From contig OU862917.1 of the NCBI GenBank assembly GCA_917880885.1, forward strand, positions 55,875,227 through 55,939,226: a DNA stretch of 64,000 bases, written 5' to 3'. Each line of letters begins with the position of its first letter. The first letter of the stretch is position 1. The DNA is from Limnephilus marmoratus (Eukaryota > Arthropoda > Insecta > Trichoptera > Limnephilidae). Both the position numbers and the translations under genes were made by a program. A model generated the notes under the pieces. That model saw only the letters and a program-made list of their open reading frames with translations. It was not told where the DNA came from and ran no database searches. Below are positions 33,376 through 43,955 of this stretch, piece after piece.

Positions 33376-33963
33376 TATTTGGTTAATTGTTATTATGGTT
33401 TGGAAATGCAGTTTAGAAAAACATTTAAGTAACTTAGTTTGGAAATGCAGTATATTTATTTATTTATTTATTTATTTATTTATTTGTTTGTTTACGCCTT
33501 GATGGCTTTTACATATAAAATAAATTGTACAGGAGCATTATAACAAGTATGCAGTATCATAAGTATATAGTACATAAAATGATAAACAGAGCTAGAAAGA
33601 TATAAGTAGGCCTAACATAAGTAGGTATCAGTAGGTATTCGAGTAATTGTTTACAAAAGGAGTTCAACCAGCGGATTCGTATTTGGCATAAATATACAAA
33701 CCACCCACGTATTTGAGCTCATGCTACATTAGATACAATAATTATTGTCACAATATCACACAAAATGTGATTCCAAATATACTCGAAGCATACCGGTATT
33801 GCAGTGGTGTAAAACATTTTTAACGATTAATATAAAATTTTCTTGTAATTAATTTTTTGTTGTTGTTTATTTATTTTTTTTAATTAATTTTTTTTTTTTT
33901 TTTGCTATCATAAATGAACGTATATTTGTTATTATTATAAAAAATAAAAAATAAAATAAAGGT

Positions 33964-34235
33964 AAACAGTAATTACATATATAAATAAGTAAGTAGGTAC
34001 AATGAATGTAGTTATAATGAATGTAGTTACAGAGCAGTGAGTATTAAGTTTGTTACTGTTAACTATGTGATACATTTAAGGATTTCTACGTTAGTTTGTT
34101 ATTATCAGGAAAAAAGAAAATAAAAGGTTCACAGCAATTACATATATGTATAAAGAAGTAAGTAGGTACAATGAAAGTAGTTACAGAGCAATGGGTATTA
34201 AATTTGTTACTGTTAACAATCTGTATCATTTAAGG
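33964..34235 (-). repeat. Duplicated segment at the LINE 3' end
   Basis: AATTACATATATAAATAAGT, GTAGGTACAATGAATGTAG and TTACTGTTAACTATGTG (33970-34075) recur almost unchanged at 34136-34225, so the end of the coding region and its downstream flank are duplicated in tandem, with a spacing of about 165 bp. Confidence 0.65.
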
Positions 34236-36066
34236 ATTTTTGCATCTGCATACATATATGCTTTTTGAAGGAATCGATGTTTTTATAAAAAAATATATCG
34301 ACAGAGCAAGTTTCATTACCCACACGATGCAATCTCTGAAGACAAGAGTTAAACATAAAATTAGTGCGAGAAGCAACTACGTTAAATGGAGCATGGAGTC
34401 TGGTGTTGTAATTGTTAGGTACTTGATAATTTATCATGTTCACAAGTTCAGGGCTATCCAAATATCCGTTGATAATTTTAAATAACAATAAAACATCACA
34501 GATTTTTCTTCGCTGTGACAATTCGGGTAATTTAAGCAATTGCATTAAATAATTATAATTTAAATTTTGTATTGGAATTTTTAATTTGTAATTTATATGC
34601 CTTAAAAATTTATGTTGTACTCTTTCAATTTTGTGTGAATGTACATTGTATAATGGCGACCAGAGAGAGGAATTATACTCAAGAATGCTTCTGACTAGTG
34701 TTATGTATAAAGTTTTGAGTGTATTAGTATGCATTAGATCTTTGGACGATCTTAACACAAAACCGAGACATTTGAGTGCTTTATTCGTGATTGCATCAAT
34801 GTGGGGGACGAATGTCATCTTGTTATCAAAAACGACACCCAGATCCTTTATTAATGTTACTGTAGAAAGATTCACATTGTTAATGTGATATTGAAAGAGT
34901 ATTGGATTTTTATTTCGAGAAAAACTTATAGATTGACATTTGTTAATGTTTAAAAATAAATCATTTATGTTACACCAATTATATAATCGATCCAAGTTGT
35001 TTTGCAATACAAGACAGTCCATTAAATTTCTTATAATAGTGTATATTTTCAAGTCATCAGCAAATAATAGGAAATGGATACCTTCAAATATTGAAACAAT
35101 GTCATTGATAAATAGCAAAAAAAGAATAGGACCTAGATGAGAACCTTGGGGCACCCCACTTGAAGCTTCAATTACATTTGACATATGGTTAGATAGTTTA
35201 ACGTATAGTTTTCTAGATGTTAAATAGGTCTCAAACCATTTTAGTACATTTCCTTTTATCCCATATACTTTTAGTTTGTTTAATAAGATTTTTTGGGAAA
35301 CTTTGTCGAATGCTTTGCTGAAATCGGTGTAAACTGCATCCGTTTGCAATTTTGCGTTTAGATTGTCTGAAATATATTTTTCGTATATAATTAAATTTGT
35401 AAGTGTAGATCTTCCGGATATAAATCCATGTTGGTGGGGGGAAATGATTTTACGAGCCTGTAACAAAAATTTTGATAGAACTACGGATTCAAACAATTTA
35501 GGTATCGCTGATTGTATGCAAATAGGTCTGTAGTTAGAAGCATCCGTTTTATCACCCTTTTTATAGATGGGACTAAGGAAACTGATCTTCCATTTTTGAG
35601 GGAAAAGGCCTGATGCTAATGATATATTGAATATATTGGTTAAATGACCTTTTAAGCTAGATACACAGTTTTTTAAATAAATTGCTGGTATGGTGTCAGG
35701 GCCAGCGGATTTCTGACTATCTAATAGTGTAATTTTACGCTGAACATCGATTTCATCAATAACAAGGTCGTTGAAATCAATAGAAATATTTGAGTTGAAT
35801 TGAGGTATTTGGTTATTAGATGAGTTTACATCATATACTTCGCCAAAGCATTCGGCAAATAAGTCAGTAATTCCTTGAGGTGTATCAGCAATTTTACCAT
35901 TGTAGTAAATGATAGATGGAATACCAGATTCGTTACTATTAAGATTGTTTGCAAATTTGAATAAATTTTGAGGTTTATTTTGTAACGATTTCTCAATATT
36001 TTCCAGGTATTCTTTGTAACAAGATATCGATATGTTTTTCACCCTTTTGCGTAAATTAGTACAGAG
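34213..36066 (-). CDS. LINE reverse transcriptase (ORF2 without endonuclease)
   Basis: About 617 codons from the last upstream stop (36067-36069); a GTG at 36040-36042 is the first alternative start, and the natural start lay further upstream. The protein copies element RNA at the nicked target. Motifs in order: SAGPDTIPAIYLKN and KGDKTDASNYRPICIQ (fingers), QHGFISGRSTLTNL, VYTDFSKAFDKVSQKILL (motif A), SGVPQGSHLGPILFLLFIND (B), FLLFADDLKIY (C, catalytic aspartates present), NKCQSISFSR and KDLGVVFD. The tail has RVQHKFLRHINYK and LQRLHRVGNETCSVDIFF. No stop or shift was found. The missing endonuclease and ORF1 make autonomous movement unlikely. The Jockey clade is the best guess. Confidence 0.9.
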   Translation of the reverse strand, partial: LCTNLRKRVKNISISCYKEYLENIEKSLQNKPQNLFKFANNLNSNESGIPSIIYYNGKIADTPQGITDLFAECFGEVYDVNSSNNQIPQFNSNISIDFNDLVIDEIDVQRKITLLDSQKSAGPDTIPAIYLKNCVSSLKGHLTNIFNISLASGLFPQKWKISFLSPIYKKGDKTDASNYRPICIQSAIPKLFESVVLSKFLLQARKIISPHQHGFISGRSTLTNLIIYEKYISDNLNAKLQTDAVYTDFSKAFDKVSQKILLNKLKVYGIKGNVLKWFETYLTSRKLYVKLSNHMSNVIEASSGVPQGSHLGPILFLLFINDIVSIFEGIHFLLFADDLKIYTIIRNLMDCLVLQNNLDRLYNWCNINDLFLNINKCQSISFSRNKNPILFQYHINNVNLSTVTLIKDLGVVFDNKMTFVPHIDAITNKALKCLGFVLRSSKDLMHTNTLKTLYITLVRSILEYNSSLWSPLYNVHSHKIERVQHKFLRHINYKLKIPIQNLNYNYLMQLLKLPELSQRRKICDVLLLFKIINGYLDSPELVNMINYQVPNNYNTRLHAPFNVVASRTNFMFNSCLQRLHRVGNETCSVDIFFYKNIDSFKKHICMQMQKSLNDTDC

Positions 36067-36127
36067 TTAATGATGAGATGAAGTACATGATATTGTACAG
36101 AGTTAATGATGAGATGAAGTACAGAGT
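36054..36127. repeat. Short tandem duplication at the LINE 5' border
   Basis: GTACAGAGTTAATGATGAGA followed by TGAAGTAC appears twice in direct order (36058 and 36094), plus a third start at 36121. It is placed exactly where the LINE frame breaks off. Confidence 0.65.
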
Positions 36128-36319
36128 TATGAAGAGTTTTTTTTATTACTAAAATGTTTTCAAACCTTGTTTTTCTTGAAATTATAGATACGTAATAAGG
36201 GTTATAAGAATTAATATAAATTTTCCATAGCGTTCGTAACAATGAAGTAATTTCCAAGGAATAAAAACATTTTCTGGAAATTCTCCTTATCTTCAGGCCC
36301 GTCGTAAATGATTCCATGT

Positions 36320-37324
36320 AGGTACATTAGTTCCCAAGTGAAAGTTCAAACGCGGCACGAAATATCCTGATGGGTAATTTAGACTTTGGCTGTTTGGGCT
36401 TAGAAGGGTTAGAGGGAGGGCTTGTAATTACATTACCTATTTAATTTGGGACCTGCGAGGCGTCTGAGCCTTGGGACGAGATAACCCTGGGGGGAAGAGC
36501 GTTGGGATGTGTTACGTTGGTCAATTTATAGACTAGTGAAACGAATACACTAAAAATATATTTTCTAACATCTCTCTCCATTAACGAATGTATAATGCTG
36601 TTTGGGCTACCGCGTTATTGCAGCGCTTCTACAAGTCAGCTGAAGCTTTTAGTCTTGCGGCACTGGATTACTGGTCTGGAAGAAAGACCAACAAGGAGCA
36701 AAAATTTAATAGTTCAGGTGTCATTTATCCTTTTTCTTTACCTCCGGAAGAATCGTTGAAATATGAATACAAGAAAAATATAGAAGAAGGATGAATTGGC
36801 AGTGCTGACAACACGCCATTATATTGACAAAAAGTGAGAGTTTGACACGGCCACAGACAAAAGCGATCATAGACACAAAAAAGTATTGCAATGATTGAGA
36901 AAAATGTGACATAGACGCGAAACTTTAAGATAAGAGAGTCTATATATCGAGATTTAGTAAACGATAAATTAAAAGTGCTCAGTGCTAAAATGAAGTTTAA
37001 TATGAAATAAGACAATCACAACATACAACATAAAGAACAATCAATCAAATTTGGTACCTGACATAGGTACCTATTTAAAATATCATATAAGGAGAATTAT
37101 TACTTTTGGTAATAGGTACTACTGGAAGAGTCGTCTGTTACAAGTTTCAAGAAAAGGTTTCTTTATAAGGGAGAAAGGGTGTTCCTAGACCTTTTATATT
37201 GTTTGAATTATAAAATTGTTACAGTAATAAACATAATATTATTACAAAAACAAAATAGTGAATTACACATTTTCAAGGATTTTTACGCCAATTAAGAGAG
37301 CTAGCTCTTGAGCTTGGTGTATGA
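36320..37324. other. Unassigned stretch
   Basis: The plus frame 36588-36794 (68 codons) is not recognised and has no splice context that I could justify. The rest is AT-rich. Confidence 0.35.
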
Positions 37325-37531
37325 GTTATTTCATAATTATCTAATAGAGTGTACAATAAATATAATCTTAAGTTCAGTTATTTCATAATTATCTAATAGA
37401 GTGTACAATAAATATAATCTTAAGTTCAGTTATTTCATAATTATCTAATAGAGTGTACAATAAATATAATCTTAAGTTCAGTTATTTCATAATTATCTAA
37501 TAGAGTGTACAATAAATATAATCTTAAGTTC
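37325..37531. repeat. 52 bp minisatellite, four units
   Basis: Four head-to-tail units beginning GTTATTTCATAATTATCTAA and ending TAATCTTAAGTTCA. The first three are identical and the fourth differs only at its last base or two. Such identity indicates very recent expansion or an assembly effect. Confidence 0.9.
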
Positions 37532-37534
37532 TAG

Positions 37535-39250
37535 CATGTTGTAACGTTAAAAATATAATATGGCATGAAATGAAATTACAGCATTTTGATTGGTGATGTT
37601 ATGGTTATTAATTTTTTAAGAATAATTTTACCTTTTTCATGAGTGATCCCAAACGCGTTATTTTTTTACTTCTTCGGTAAGACTACTAAAATATTTTGTG
37701 CTTTTACAAAAACTTGACAAAAAGATAGCTGGACTATGTGTAGGAAAACACTGAATCCTTCCGCACAGGAAGATGGCGGTAGCAAAATATCTGAAGGAGT
37801 GGAGACGTTCCATAGTCGATCAGAACTCTCCAAGATAAATAAAGTTGTTTTTTTTTTCATACGTATTTGCCCAACTTGAAGTCCAGGGCATCTTGAACAT
37901 CACCGTCATTACTACAGTAAGATTGTTTTGCATTTCATTTGTTTATTTTTCATGGTCTCCCTAAAACAGTAATTAAACACCAATATGTTACTGAGATTGC
38001 CAATGCAGAACACTTAAAGTTACAGTAAACGAGAAATGGACTGTAAAAGAAATATATATCAATATATAAACAAGTATTAGTACCTTATAACAAATAGTAG
38101 AAGTAAGTACCTCACATATAAGAAGGAGAGAGACAACAATAGACAACAATATCAAATCAAACGTACCTAAACATGAAAGCAGTGATATTATTGTACTCGT
38201 AATATATTACGTTGATGTAATTGAAAAAGATTCATAGGAAATGGAGCAAAGTAGAAGTATAAAAAAGTGTTACGGGGCAGTTTTACTATTTTGTGATATC
38301 TGATATATTTACTATTTTGTGATATTAAAATATATTTGCTAAACTGTCTGTTTTAGTGACGTTGAAAATTTGAATAGCTCTATTGATTGACGCGTTCCGA
38401 TGGGCAGAATTTCTTACTTTCGGAGCGTGGAAAAGTACATGAGATCTCTTACGCGAACATTTATTAGGAACGCAAAAATTAACTATAATTTTTATTTATC
38501 GTACCCTTCTTCTTCTTCTTCTTTTCCTTCTCCTTCTTTTGTTTTTAGTTTTTAACATTATTATCCCCAAAAAATTCTGTACCCCAAGCATAAATACAAC
38601 TTGTGTCCTCTCTAGTTGTAATATTTACATTTATGAATCAATATTTACCTTGCATTCTGCAGTGCAGAATATCAGTAGCAGAACTTCACTCGCTAATTTT
38701 CTAGCCATAGATGCGTCGTCTTCTTCTTCTTCTTTTTTTTCATCAATCTTCCTACCTTTTAAATTCATCACATTTCCGCATCCTCCACCGCTACGCTTAT
38801 AGACTGGGAGATAACCACTCTTGCGTCGAGTACAATAATTATAACTCCGAACACCCCACAGAGCATAGCTGTAATTTTCAAAACGTTACACCCTCTGCAA
38901 TTAGGAGATCTTGTGTTGATGCAGATAGAAACTAGCATTTAATAACTAGGATATCGAATTATTTTCATATCGAACGACATCATTAAATAAACACCAAAAT
39001 TATAATAATTGAAACTACAAGTACCTACTTGTAAAAATTCTAGACGAATTTCTAGCAAATTTTGTGTATTTTACGTTCAACATCAACGATACTGACACCA
39101 ATAAATTTAATAGAATTTTCGAGCACTCAATTTTCTGACGCAATAGGAAAAAAAAGGTTCTTTGCCGTATTATATTTAAAATCCACAGAATTATAGATAA
39201 TATAATACCTTCTCAACGTTAGGCAGGTGTTTGATCCTGTCTAATTTTTC
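37535..39250. other. Unassigned AT-rich stretch with TTC microsatellites
   Basis: CTT/TTC runs lie at 38506-38536 and 38714-38736. No gene, TE domain or tRNA-like motif recognised. Confidence 0.4.
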
Positions 39251-39404
39251 TGAAGTAAAACTTCTATCCGCACGCTTGACTTGGGGAGTAAGCTGGTGAA
39301 TGCGTGACGAGTGCGTTACGAAAAGTGTGATCTGCCGATGCGAACGGTCGGGCGAGGCGAACGAAATTTGAGAGGGAGATATAAGTTAGTTAAGTTTTAC
39401 TTCA
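39251..39404. mobile_element. MITE with 13 bp TIRs
   Basis: Begins TGAAGTAAAACTT and ends with its exact inverse AAGTTTTACTTCA. The interior CGCACGCTTGACTTGGGGAG, TGCGTGACGAG.GCGTTACGA is shared with 62942-63030. Target duplication not determined. Confidence 0.65.
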
Positions 39405-39537
39405 GCCGTGTGGTCTAAAGCACACACACGTTTTTTTGTATTTGGTACCGCTCAACGGAACCAGTGGGACACTCTCATTCCTGCGCTGTGTGGCCGAAGT
39501 GTGAATGGGACGTCAAGGGTAAGAAGGGAGATACCTA

Positions 39538-39704
39538 AGGGAACATACCCATACTACGTGACACGTTTAGGGGGGGGTCTTCAAAATGTCACGCTTGGTA
39601 CAAATGAGCGGCGGCGGGCTTAGGTTTTTGGTCACCGGGGGGGGGGGGGGGGGGGGGGGTTAAAAATTGCAAAAAGTTGGTCACGTAGTATGGGTACGTT
39701 CCCT
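39538..39704. mobile_element. MITE with 25 bp TIRs and a 23-G run
   Basis: Left end AGGGAACATACCCATACTAC then GTGAC; the right end is its inverse with one mismatch. The interior has G-rich runs, including 23 consecutive G at 39637-39659, and GGTCACCG. ACGTGAC-type ends with G-rich interiors are known from widespread arthropod MITEs. A clear target duplication was not found. Confidence 0.75.
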
Positions 39705-39929
39705 AATTTTCAAGATCCGTATATGGCCAAAGGTAGCTCGAGCAACGCTGAAATACCCATTATGGAAATATCGTGGCTAAAAGAATGGAGGGAGGCAACG
39801 AGAAGAGGAATGTCAGTATCTGGTTGTTTAGACCTGTAATACTAAAAGTAATCATTTAAACATAGTTAACTCATCTAAAAGAGTCATTCCAAGGCTGATT
39901 CCAACGCTCTAGTCCCATTATTCTACTAG

Positions 39930-40105
39930 TTGAACACGTGCAAGTGAATGGAAGAAGATATCAGAGACCTCCAAGGAAGACATGGCAAGATGAAGTGATT
40001 CCGAAACTGGATTAGACTCACGTCAAGAGTCTGAACAAAGTACAATGACTGTATTCTAGAACAGAGTTGTACGGTGTTATATCCTCTCTGCTTACTTCTG
40101 CGAAA
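39930..40105 (+). pseudogene. LINE C-terminal fragment, decayed
   Basis: Reads VNGRRYQRPPRKTWQDEVI then a stop and THVKSLN. It is homologous to the better copy at 44896-45158 (VNGRRSRGSPRKTWHDQV). It represents the zinc-knuckle-like basic tail common in insect LINEs. Confidence 0.6.
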
Positions 40106-40147
40106 ATATATTCGTGAGTCCTTGCCTCATGGCAATTGACTCTCACT

Positions 40148-41232
40148 CCAATTGCCTTAAGAGGGAATAACCAGACTCAACCGGAAATATGTCATATTTA
40201 TATCAAATTCTAGACTCAACGATTCTTTTCTGTAAAAAAATACAAATTGATTTCGACAGATTGTTATTTTACTTGATAAAATTATGTTTTACATTTTGAA
40301 AAAGTTTGTTTCATTTATAATTATAACAGGGATATTCCGTTGGTAGTTGTAGTAGATTTGTTAAATTTTCAAACAAAATGTCCTAGAACACACATTTCAA
40401 ATCACATAACCATTCAGTAAAATAAATCCATAAATTATCAAGGAAATGGACGACCTCTGTAGTCCAGTGGATAAGACTCTTGACTCACATTCCGGAGGTC
40501 GCGGGTTCGAACCCGGCATGCGCAAATAAATTTTATTTGATTAATTTGTGTTATTTCACAATTAATTCATTTAAAATAATATATAGTATATTTGCGGCAT
40601 GTTCCAGAGTGGAAGATACTATTAGTATCGCCCTGGTGTAAGACCACCATTCAGAATTGAAACGTTGCTTGAAAATGGCTTTAGCCGTGTTTAGTGACCA
40701 GATCTGAATAGCCAGGTACTTCCCAACCTTCCTCTTCCCCACCTCCTTCCCCTCCCCACTACCTTCAGCCTCACAACATACCCCAATTGGGGATGCCATA
40801 GTCTCACTGGCTCCAGACGGGAGCAGTTGAGATTCTTGTGCGGTATTCACTGTAAAAAAAAAAAAAAAAAGGAAAGCTACTTTTCAAATAAAATAATTTA
40901 AAAAATTGTGACGAAAATACTTCATTGTGTCTATTTATTTACGGCATACTTATTTTGCTTAGACAGTATTGAAAAACTGTAAGTACTTATGATCAAAAAT
41001 AATTACAGAAAGTACATAATTTTATCATCATGCATTTCATGTAATTATATGAACTGAGTGTAGGAATATGTTAAAGCAAATTTTAAATGAAATAGAATCG
41101 ATATTGAGTTGTTAGTTAAAATGTTAGAACGGAGACTAATCAATCTTAATCATCGGAACCGCCCTGTAGAGTTGCAAAACCATCTTAGAACGAAATTTTG
41201 AATTCTCGGCCCCTGGTTAATGGGCCTTACGT
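40148..41232 (+). repeat. Dispersed repeat F, copy 1, interrupted by a SINE
   Basis: Left half (TTAAGAGGGAATAACCAGAC, CCGGAAATATGTCAT, AATTGATTTCGA) and right half (TTGTGACGAAAATACTTCA, TTATTTTGCTTAGACA, GAACCGCCCTGTA, CTGGTTAATGGGCC) match 55858-56432 in order. In that copy the two halves are continuous. The 0.5 kb extra sequence here includes a complete SINE-A. Confidence 0.7.
40447..40868 (+). repeat. SINE-A, complete copy with A box, B box, poly(A) and target duplication
   Basis: tRNA-like head with A box TAGTCCAGTGG (40460-40470) and B box GGGTTCGAACCC (40503-40514), the internal RNA polymerase III promoter of tRNA-derived SINEs. No acceptor stem can form, so it is not a tRNA. The body contains GTATCGCCCTGGTGTAAGACC, GATGCCATAGTCTCACTGG and GCGGTATTCACTGT, then a 17-A tail. 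AAGGAAA at 40440-40446 and 40869-40875 is the target duplication. The intact boxes and tail mark this as the youngest copy here; other pieces are at 4111, 10582, 53594 and 57683. Confidence 0.88.
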
Positions 41233-41324
41233 AATAAGCCAGGACTCAAATGATTTGTCGAAATTTATTTTTTATCCAAAATTGAGTTTGTCTGAGAGTA
41301 TGTTTGATAAGGGTCCGTTATAAG

Positions 41325-41690
41325 CGCTCAAAAAGAAGATGAAAACTGAAGACGGTTAGAAAGGGAAATATTTAAATACGAATGATAGAGTGAGCGCGCT
41401 AATATTTAAAAAAAACTATTCAAATTAATAGGCATGAGTTACTGTTGTGAAAACGTGTAATAAATCATGAATATTTAAAACAGAGCAAAAATCTCGTTAA
41501 ATCTGAGATAATTGGTGTTTAAAGAAACATTAACGAATGATTTATTCTTTAATAAGAATGAGATACATTTTTTATAATTTTCGGCGCATGCTTTATTGGG
41601 ATTTTTTTCTATCGAGAGAATTTCATATAAATACTTTTTTAACACGGCGCGTTTGAATAGAAATTAAAGTAAAAAATAACATATTTATAT
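41325..41690 (+). repeat. Dispersed repeat H, copy 3
   Basis: GCGCTCAAAAAGAAGATG, GAGCGCGCTAATATT, CAGAGCAAAAATCTCGTT and TTTTTTTCTATCGAGA in the same order as the copies at 19762 and 22684. Confidence 0.55.
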
Positions 41691-41925
41691 GTTTAAGATG
41701 GAGCCATGCGGATTAATGCAAAATCGTACAAAATCAAGTGTTTTTGGTTTGAAAATTTGATCGCTTAGAAATATTATAGAAGCTTCAATTAAATTCTGCA
41801 AATAGAACACATCTTGGCCTTAGAAACAATTGAATAAGTTTTTAATAAGTGTTTTTGTAAGTCTTGAAAACAATAGTGTCAGGCCCCTAAAAAATACTTT
41901 CAAGTGCCAAAATCTCCTACTAATT

Positions 41926-42188
41926 GTGGTTCGCTACGTTTGGTGATTTAGCAGGGGTGCCCGGGTTCATGGGGTGAGGTTTGTCGAGGTCTTGGAGGCG
42001 GATGACCAGGACACATTAAACCCCAGATTCCTACCCACCCCTTAAACCTTCTTCCTTCCCAGAACTCTCCCCTCCTTCCTTTCCTTTAAAAAGACCCTCC
42101 ACACAGCATCCCCAAAGATGACATAGGCCCTGAGGGAAATTATTTTCCTTAGGGCCTCCTATGTGGAGCTCATGTAAAAAAAAAAAAA
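41926..42188 (+). repeat. SINE-B, short form, with poly(A)
   Basis: Starts GTGGTTCGCTACGTTTGGTG, contains CATGGGGTGAGGTTTGTCG, and ends with the two-stem hairpin, CATGT and 13 A. This is the clearest sense-orientation end of the family. Confidence 0.8.
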
Positions 42189-42756
42189 TGAATCTATTTT
42201 CGGGTAAAGTTTTATTATATAATGTGGCAAATTAGGTTCTTTTTTCAAAATTTTCAGAATTTCACAAAAAAAAACAAAACTATGCAATTTTGCGCTGTTT
42301 TTGTCGGCGTGAATCAAAAAGGGCAGCGTTCAACGAATTTGGATTTAAGAATTAATAATCAAAATAAATAAATCGTCCGCATAAAGGCTATTTTGTATTA
42401 GAAGCAAAATTATTAGCGAGCATGTGTGGACGTCCCTGCACTCTATGTAGCCGGTCTATGTAGCTTGGTACCTTTGTTAATAAAATAAACAATACGTAAA
42501 AAAGGAGTTAACGTTTATTACAGGCCTTTTCGAAATCAATCTATAAAAAACAACTTACAAATAACTTCTCCAACCTTTCTAAAAAGTCTTTTCAAGTATT
42601 TTTAAATCCCTCTCAAAAAGAGGCGAGGATTCCGATTTCGAACTTTTCAAGGACTAGGGGATCACCTTAAGAGCTAAAAAACTTAAAGTTAATATTAGAT
42701 ATATTTATATATTTTGGTAGAAAGCAGCCACTTTGTGGTTTGACATATTAATTGAA
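42189..42756. other. Unassigned stretch
   Basis: AT-rich, no gene recognised. Confidence 0.35.
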
Positions 42757-42967
42757 AACTTTGTTTGTAACCACGATTTAATTATTTAATTTTTTTAATA
42801 CCAACCGGTTTCGCTTAACATAAACGTCTTCAGGGTTTAAAATTAAACTGAAGAACTTCAATCATTAAAAAATTTTGAACTTCAGTTTAATTCTATACCC
42901 GAAGATGCTTATGTTAAGCGAAACCGGTCGGTATTGAAAAAAAACTTAAATAGTGGTTACAAAGTTA
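42757..42967. repeat. Fold-back element, about 85-90 bp arms
   Basis: Left arm GTAACCACGATTTAATT, CCGGTTTCGCTTAACATAA and GTTTAAAATTAAACTGAAG faces its inverse on the right (CTTCAGTTTAATTC, TTATGTTAAGCGAAACCGG, AGTGGTTAC). A 'GAAACCGGT' core next to 'CTTCAG' is a recurrent feature of insect fold-back repeats; a related phrase lies at 58849 (ACCAGTTTCAGCCCATTATG). Confidence 0.75.
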
Positions 42968-43955
42968 TTGTTTTATTTCAATACTAATATTATATATGTG
43001 ATGTTCAAGGGAAGTATGCTATATGTCGGTAGAAATTTGAAATGCAAAGTCTTAATAATAAGTTCTGTAATATTATAATATTACACGTTATTTGATGTGT
43101 AGGCACCGTTTCCCGGCAAAGTTCCTTAATTTTCAATCAAACAAAGAGACCAGTTTCCAAAATGAACTACTCGGAAAATAGAACGCCGCCGTGTTTCAAG
43201 TAGAGACACTAAACCCTCTACAACTTGGACAAGTTTGAAGCCTTTCTTATAAGCATTAGGAGCACACACAAATTGCCGAAGTTCGCCGAAGTTGGCCGAA
43301 GTTTGCCGAAGCTAATGCTGCCGCCGACATACACTTCCGGGCGCGAGTTTTGGCGGCAAAGAATCCAAAGGATTACAAGAACACGAAACTGGGAAAACTC
43401 AAAGAGAAAACTACTGTCCTCGTGGTGGAAGATTTCTATGAATATCGTTTTTGAGGCGTTGCAACTTTTTGTCCAACATTTATATGACGCGTTGACGAAA
43501 ATACATCATATACTTATACATCATATGAATAATAACTTTTGCTTATGTGGTAGGATTGTATAAACGTTTAGTAAATTAATAGTGGTTTATTACGACGCAT
43601 ACTAAAAATGTACGGAACACCATCAGGTATTTTACACGATGTTTTTTTCATACCGATACCCACTCAGGAAAATATAGCCGGGACCAACATGAAAAATCTT
43701 TGCTTTACATCATTTTTTTTAACACTTAAAAAAAACTATAACAATTTTTTTATTGTCGTATTGACCTCACTAGGTATTATACCTGTTACCTGAGGTATAG
43801 GTACCTACTAACGTTTCGTAATGCCATTAGATTCTGGTGGTTTGTTTCGCTTCCCGCCAATGGCAGAGCCAAGATTTAATTGTCAGGTTGAGTCCGCCGC
43901 TGCCGCAAGTGTGGAAGTATTTCTCGCTTTGTTACGGAATATCACTCTAACATGT
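42968..43955. other. Unassigned stretch
   Basis: A short GCCGAAGTT-type repeat at 43274-43313 (four imperfect units) lies in a 112-codon plus frame (43225-43563) that has no recognisable domain. A GC-balanced patch at 43840-43940 is likewise unassigned. Confidence 0.35.

Larger units (their letters stand above)
33457..36066 (-). mobile_element. Jockey-like LINE, 5'-truncated, reverse transcriptase frame intact
   Basis: Sense end is a (TAAA)n tail (plus strand TTTATTTATT repeats at 33457-33490). It is preceded by a 0.7 kb UTR and the long ORF at 34213-36066. Sequence upstream of 36066 is a short tandem duplication, and no endonuclease domain is present. The intact frame implies a younger insertion than the other LINE pieces. 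Confidence 0.85.

Noticed and set aside
34240..35140. Plus-strand frames inside the LINE
   Set aside because: Shadows of the minus-strand reverse transcriptase.
36588..36794. 68-codon plus frame as an exon
   Set aside because: No recognisable family and no convincing splice sites.
37325..37531. CRISPR-like array
   Set aside because: Units are contiguous and identical with no variable spacers; a minisatellite in a eukaryote.
40447..40525. Functional tRNA gene
   Set aside because: A and B boxes are good but no acceptor stem forms; body, poly(A) and target duplication show that it is a SINE.
43225..43563. 112-codon plus frame as a gene
   Set aside because: Contains a short GCCGAAGTT repeat and no recognisable domain.
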